Assembly (NCBI GenBank): GCA_020747065.1
Contig: JAGMVK010000002.1
Span: forward strand, 1,240,001-1,304,000
Source of the DNA: Cadophora sp. MPI-SDFR-AT-0126
Taxonomy: Eukaryota > Ascomycota > Leotiomycetes > Helotiales > Ploettnerulaceae
Direction of reading: 5' to 3'
DNA length: 64,000 nt
The number at the start of each line of letters is the position of its first letter. The stretch's first letter is position 1. Shown here piece after piece: positions 59,785 through 64,000 of the stretch. Below the pieces are notes generated by a model. It was not told the DNA's origin, made no database searches, and was given only the letters and a program-made list of their open reading frames with translations. A program made the position numbers and the translations under genes.

Positions 59785-62700
59785 TTAAGAACCAAAACTC
59801 CTCGTGTCAGCAATCAACTCACCACCTGTCCAACTCTTAATTTCAGCAACCAAGTCCTTTCTCTCAGCAAGATGAACCAGGATTGTGATACCCAAGATTC
59901 CCAGATCTTTCTTTTCAATCTCAGTTCTGACCGTTTTACTGGTACAAACATCTTCAAACCTCTTCTTCCAAACACAATCATGTTCATGCTCCATTACCAA
60001 ATCCTCCATCACAACCTCATCGACACTCAAGTTATGTTCTTTGCCCGACACTTTAATCCTCTTGAATACATTATCTTCCTCTTCCCCTTTGTTCTTCCTC
60101 TCACTCTCACCGCCCTGACTGAAATCCATCCAGCCAGATGTAGCCGTCGAAACAGACGGCATAGCCTTATAGCTCTCCCTCTCCTTGTCACTGAGCACCT
60201 CATCATCGCTCAAGCGATGCTCCTCGCCGCCCTTTTTCCTCCCCTCCGGATTCCAATCCACAAGTTTCAACTTCCAGTTCTTCTTCTTACTGCCTGTACT
60301 GCCTCTGCTGCAAATACTAGGCGTACGAGTGACGCGGTAAGGATCATCAAGGCCCTTTTTGGCTTTTTGTTCGATTCTCTGAGCAAGTTCCGCAACGCCG
60401 TTGGGGGCCGAGAGAGTTGTGCAGTCTTGTTGGATCTTCTGGAGTCCTTCTTGGTTGGAGAGGAGTTGTTGTTTGAGATTTTCGACGGGGGGTCGATCCG
60501 TTTGCTTGAGCGTGGAAGAGAGTTTGCAAGTGGCTTTTTCGAAGTCTGGAGGCGTGGTTTGGTTATGAGTTCGAGGACTGATAGCACCTGTCATTTTTAT
60601 CTCGTGGTTCTGTATACCTAATGAGTTCTTTCTAGATGGGGGACAACTATTCCTCCGCTCGTGAATATGATCATGTTCATGAGGAGAGGGGATTGTTAAC
60701 CATGTTCCATCTGTGGGCTGGGCACTGGCTTCGAAACTTGAATGCTCTTGAGGTGCGCGTTGAACAGTAGGAGTGCTCTCTTTCGATCGTGGTCTCACAA
60801 ATTGAGAGACTATCTCCTCATTTTGCTCGAGATTGGTGGCTTTCTTGTCGTTCGTGTCCCGGTGAGTCGTTACAATCTCAGCTGGTGGTTTTGACACTGG
60901 AGAAGCCAATTTGGGTTGTTTAGGTTTTTCCTTGGAACAGGCTGGCTTATGAGATTTCTCGTACTCTTTGACGTGTGTCTCCAATTCATGCTGTCCATTA
61001 GAAGAGTGCACTTGAACTGGTTGCTCATGAGCACGCGATGGAGGGTTGCCAGCCTTTAGCGGAACGTGTTCTTCAGAACATTCAATTGCGACTACCTTTC
61101 GAGGCGTGTGATGATGATGCACAATTGTCTGGTGATCCGTGTGTACGCAGCACCGTACACTATGGTGCGTATTCTGACAAGCTGCACACTGACAGTCATC
61201 AAGACAGTGTTGACATTCACCAACAACTCCCGAACTGACAGGACTGCCATGCCGAGCATGACCTGTACGAGGATACCCACGGCAGTCGACATATTCTGGG
61301 ATATCGTGGGCCGAATAGTCGGTTTTCATAACATGAGAGCTGCACGAGTCCGGTCCAGATGAGCTAGTAAGACGAGAGTAGCCCAAAGCCATCTGTTGTG
61401 CAAGACGAGGATCAGGCTTCGACGATGGAAAATTGCATCTAGATGGGAAATAGACTGCATCATCGACCCGACTCGTATCTGCAATGTAACCGTTCTCGGT
61501 ATCTTCAGGAACACGCTGCTTCGGTTTCTTTCTCGGGCAGGCAGATGCATGGTGAAATGGCTGATGACGGTGATGCGTTTCACAGCAGGTAGCATTGTCA
61601 CAGATAAGACTTCCTGATGGTACCGTGGATGCATAATTGACACGCCGATGGTGCTTGGAGTGGTGATTGTGGTGATTGTGTGCGGTTTGATATGTCTCGC
61701 CTAGCCCGCCAGAGGGAAGCAATCTAAGGGACTGGCTTGGTGATTTCAAATCAGCAATCACAAAAGGAGAATCCTTTACGCTGGTTGTGGTCTTGCGTCC
61801 ACGTAGGAAATGTACTGGTTTTGGATCCTGGCGGCTTACTTGCACTGGAGAAATCTTCCTTGGGGATCTCTGGGGATTTGGAGGATCGTAGAAGTCAGGA
61901 AACTTGATGGGCGGACTTGAAGGCTTCTGAGTCCCCTTTCTTGACTGCAAAGGAGTCGGGTCTGGTCTAGCCCGATGTTTCTTCACAGGATTATGTTCGA
62001 CTCGATTCTCCTTTGGTTTTGGTATTGCTTTGTGGTATCCTTGCCAGTGCTTGGTGGACATTTCAACATGATCCAAGGTTTCTTCTTCCTGAGTGGGAGG
62101 CAACTGAGAAGGGTGCTCTTTGCATTGCGTGCAGAATTGGTGGCTGCATCTCATGCATTTGATTGAAGTACGGCTGTTGCTCCACGAGCATACATGACAA
62201 AAGGTCCGCGTATTCGACATATGTGTCGACTCGCCCATGTCCTGCGAGACCTCCCTAGAAGCAAGTCCTGCTGGCCTCTGTATTCCATAGTCACGAAATA
62301 GATCTCGTACGTTCTGCCGTCGAATTGTAGAAGATGTCGCAATAGAAGCTTCCGAATCAATGAACTTTGGTCGGTATGGGGGCACTTTGTGACTGTACAT
62401 GCCGGCATTATCCTTCTTGCCAATGCTCGGAAATCTCGAGGATTGTGCCGTCAACTGTCTATGATTTCCCGACCAGTCGATTTCTTGCAGGGCATCAATG
62501 TCTGTACTGTAGTCGCAACGACTGGCACGTGGAATTGATTTGGTCCTGGGGAGAGCACCCCATGGGTATGCAGCGTCGTACTGTTTCCTTGCATCTATCT
62601 CCCGCTCACTCTGTCCGTTTCTTCCTGGAGATCGGGTGTACTGTACGACCTGGTCGGTCAAAGCATGCTCTTCTTCATGATTAGTCCGGACTGGATTGAG

Positions 62701-63033
62701 ACCAAGGAAGGAGTGTCTACTTTCGACTCGAGGCGTCTCATCAGGCTGGGCACTCTGAATTGCAGGATTACCGAATCGGCGGCTCACGCGACGACCAAAA
62801 CCGGAACGTGAATCTTCTCGAGTGCGTTTTGGAGCAGGGGAGACAGGTCTCGTTGGCTGTGGTTCCCTAAGGCTTTGTAGAAGTTTGACGCGTGATGCCA
62901 CAGCTCCATTGGGAATGACATCTCGTGAACGTCTCCGAATTCGAACGGTGCACGATGGTCTTGGGGATAATCGGTCGTATTGGTATGATGTTGAAACAGG
63001 TGGATGTATTCGACGTGGACTTATGGCGGCCAT
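59785..63033 (-). CDS. Large orphan protein with Cys/His clusters, 1082 aa
   Basis: A single open frame with no intron seen, starting at ATG 63033 (MAAISPRRIHPP). Most of the length is disordered, basic and rich in Ser, Pro, His and Arg. Near residue 270, FCHVCSWSNSRTSIKCMRCS followed by HQFCTQC gives C-x2-C-x11-C-x2-C-x4-C-x2-C, a plausible zinc-binding finger. A second cluster near residue 590 (CQHCLDDCQCAACQ, then HHSVRCC and a run of His) could also bind metal. The C-terminal 130 residues look more ordered (EHEHDCVWKKRFEDVC, LGILGITILVHLAERKDLV). No family is recognised. The long uninterrupted frame is strong evidence that it is coding; its role is unknown. Confidence 0.85.
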   Translation of the reverse strand: MAAISPRRIHPPVSTSYQYDRLSPRPSCTVRIRRRSRDVIPNGAVASRVKLLQSLREPQPTRPVSPAPKRTREDSRSGFGRRVSRRFGNPAIQSAQPDETPRVESRHSFLGLNPVRTNHEEEHALTDQVVQYTRSPGRNGQSEREIDARKQYDAAYPWGALPRTKSIPRASRCDYSTDIDALQEIDWSGNHRQLTAQSSRFPSIGKKDNAGMYSHKVPPYRPKFIDSEASIATSSTIRRQNVRDLFRDYGIQRPAGLASREVSQDMGESTHMSNTRTFCHVCSWSNSRTSIKCMRCSHQFCTQCKEHPSQLPPTQEEETLDHVEMSTKHWQGYHKAIPKPKENRVEHNPVKKHRARPDPTPLQSRKGTQKPSSPPIKFPDFYDPPNPQRSPRKISPVQVSRQDPKPVHFLRGRKTTTSVKDSPFVIADLKSPSQSLRLLPSGGLGETYQTAHNHHNHHSKHHRRVNYASTVPSGSLICDNATCCETHHRHQPFHHASACPRKKPKQRVPEDTENGYIADTSRVDDAVYFPSRCNFPSSKPDPRLAQQMALGYSRLTSSSGPDSCSSHVMKTDYSAHDIPEYVDCRGYPRTGHARHGSPVSSGVVGECQHCLDDCQCAACQNTHHSVRCCVHTDHQTIVHHHHTPRKVVAIECSEEHVPLKAGNPPSRAHEQPVQVHSSNGQHELETHVKEYEKSHKPACSKEKPKQPKLASPVSKPPAEIVTTHRDTNDKKATNLEQNEEIVSQFVRPRSKESTPTVQRAPQEHSSFEASAQPTDGTWLTIPSPHEHDHIHERRNSCPPSRKNSLGIQNHEIKMTGAISPRTHNQTTPPDFEKATCKLSSTLKQTDRPPVENLKQQLLSNQEGLQKIQQDCTTLSAPNGVAELAQRIEQKAKKGLDDPYRVTRTPSICSRGSTGSKKKNWKLKLVDWNPEGRKKGGEEHRLSDDEVLSDKERESYKAMPSVSTATSGWMDFSQGGESERKNKGEEEDNVFKRIKVSGKEHNLSVDEVVMEDLVMEHEHDCVWKKRFEDVCTSKTVRTEIEKKDLGILGITILVHLAERKDLVAEIKSWTGGELIADTRSFGS

Positions 63034-63379
63034 CGTCAAGTCCTCTGCTGGAACGGAGACATTGGAGCTGCTGAAATGGATCGCAAGTAGTAATTATGAA
63101 AGCAAGTGATATAAAAAGATAATGACTGGTATGCAATCGCCGAAACAGTCTGTCCGACGATTACTGGTAATGCCGAGAAAAGAAGTGTAAACTCAAGACG
63201 CGAAATGAAATCTAGTGCGAGGTCCAGACTATGATACCTAATACGGGAGGAGCGACTCTTAATCACAACGACAAAAGGAATTCAACGTAACAGTTCCGTG
63301 GTATGCATTCAAGAAACAATGATGTACAAAGCCGCTACCTCTATAAGTCCGTCGTGCCCAGCTAGAACCCAGGGTACTT
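63034..63379. other. Short intergenic, promoter of orphan gene
   Basis: 346 bp between the orphan gene start and the atp16 stop, both on the minus strand. No other feature. Confidence 0.45.
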
Positions 63380-64000
63380 TTACTTAAGAGCAGCTTGCAA
63401 GCTCTCCAAAACCTACAGTCGTGTTAACACCAATCATGCACATGGTTTTTTCAAAATTCTTACCTCGAGCTCAATCTTCGCCTCCGCAATATCCTGCTCG
63501 CTCCCGCTTCCACCTGCTATCTTCTGTGCCTCCGAGATTTGCGAACGAACATTCTCGATGCTGAAATCCTCCAATGGGAAACCTTCGACGGCATTGATGC
63601 TCAATTCCGAGTTTGGCTGCACAGTTGCGAAGCCTCCAGAAACTGTAGCAACAGAGTTTAGCTAAGAACACCTGTTGAGGGGTCGCTGGACCTTACGAAA
63701 GAACTGCTTGCTGGAACCGCTCTCCTCAATAACCTCAACGAGTCCAGGCTTCAGTTGCTCAATTGAGGGAACGTGGTTGGCGAGAACACCCATCTCTCCG
63801 GATTCGGCCGGGATGTTGACTTGGACGACTCCTTGCGATTTGTAGATGGACTGTCGATGCCCGTCAGTTGGGATGTCCTGCCTCCTTCATTCATCCGTCC
63901 TCAACACCTCCAATCCATCCGCTCTGCCTCCAAGACTTCCACCGTTTCATTTGAATTATCCGTAACGCAATTCGAACGTACCTGATGGGGGAGAACCAAG
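63380..64000 (-). CDS. atp16: Mitochondrial ATP synthase subunit delta (Atp16), 3' part
   Basis: The delta subunit of the F1 central stalk, orthologue of bacterial epsilon, couples proton flow to catalysis in the inner mitochondrial membrane. Only the 3' part is in the window: exons 63982-64000 (incomplete), 63697-63850, 63464-63642 and 63380-63412, separated by introns of 131, 54 and 51 nt with matching phases. Readable product: VLPHQ, then SIYKSQGVVQVNIPAESGEM, GVLANHVPSIEQLKPGLVEV, SGGFATVQPNSELSINAVEG, and a C-terminal helical hairpin ending ESLQAALK. The NIPAESG...GVLANH segment is the family signature. The N-terminal targeting sequence lies beyond the window edge. The last exon is only 33 nt. 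Confidence 0.95.

Overview
This window is nuclear DNA from a filamentous ascomycete (Pezizomycotina, most likely a leotiomycete). The evidence is gene structure: most genes carry one to four GT-AG introns, usually 45-130 nt long and often with CTRAY-like branch points. The gene content also fits, with a HOG-pathway MAPKK, a Zn2Cys6 regulator, an Flc-type TRP-like protein, and small cysteine-rich secreted proteins. No bacterial-type operons, tRNAs, rRNAs or intact transposons were recognised. Exon joins were worked out by eye from splice consensus and reading phase, so boundaries are models.

Layout. 0-9 kb is accessory: an intradiol ring-cleavage dioxygenase, a four-helix membrane protein with an apparent one-base frameshift, a Zn2Cys6 regulator with an internal stop, an orphan secreted protein, and a UPF0303/haem-degrading-like domain joined to a long disordered region. 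10-18.5 kb holds a small two-exon membrane/coiled-coil gene, a SAM methyltransferase, the divergent housekeeping pair ubp6 / ARPC4, then a hydrophobin-like cysteine-rich secreted protein and a secreted protein with two hevein-type chitin-binding domains. 20.6-37.5 kb holds a type-B carboxylesterase, meiotic cohesin rec8, an Flc/TRP-like membrane protein, a small basic ORF, an orphan protein with a possible N-myristoylation start, and a choline kinase. 39.9-50.3 kb holds the HOG MAPKK pbs2, an auxin-efflux-carrier-family transporter and a Rad51-like protein with a degenerate P-loop. 56-64 kb holds an uncharacterised coiled-coil protein, the NatB acetyltransferase catalytic subunit, a 1082-residue orphan with cysteine/histidine clusters, and the 3' part of mitochondrial ATP synthase delta.

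The most unusual region is 51.0-55.5 kb. No conventional gene model works there, yet about 18 copies of a 15-nt core (GAY RTG CAW CAR AAR) recur in the same orientation, mostly every 175-290 bp. Variation falls where codon wobble would put it in one frame (Asp - Val/Met/Leu - Gln/His - Gln - Lys/Asn/Arg). Flanks are mostly diverged, but two neighbouring units share a longer, partly hydrophobic segment. Three related copies lie 40 kb away at 11.18-11.42 kb. I read this as an exon-like repeat array, or the decayed remains of one, of unknown function.
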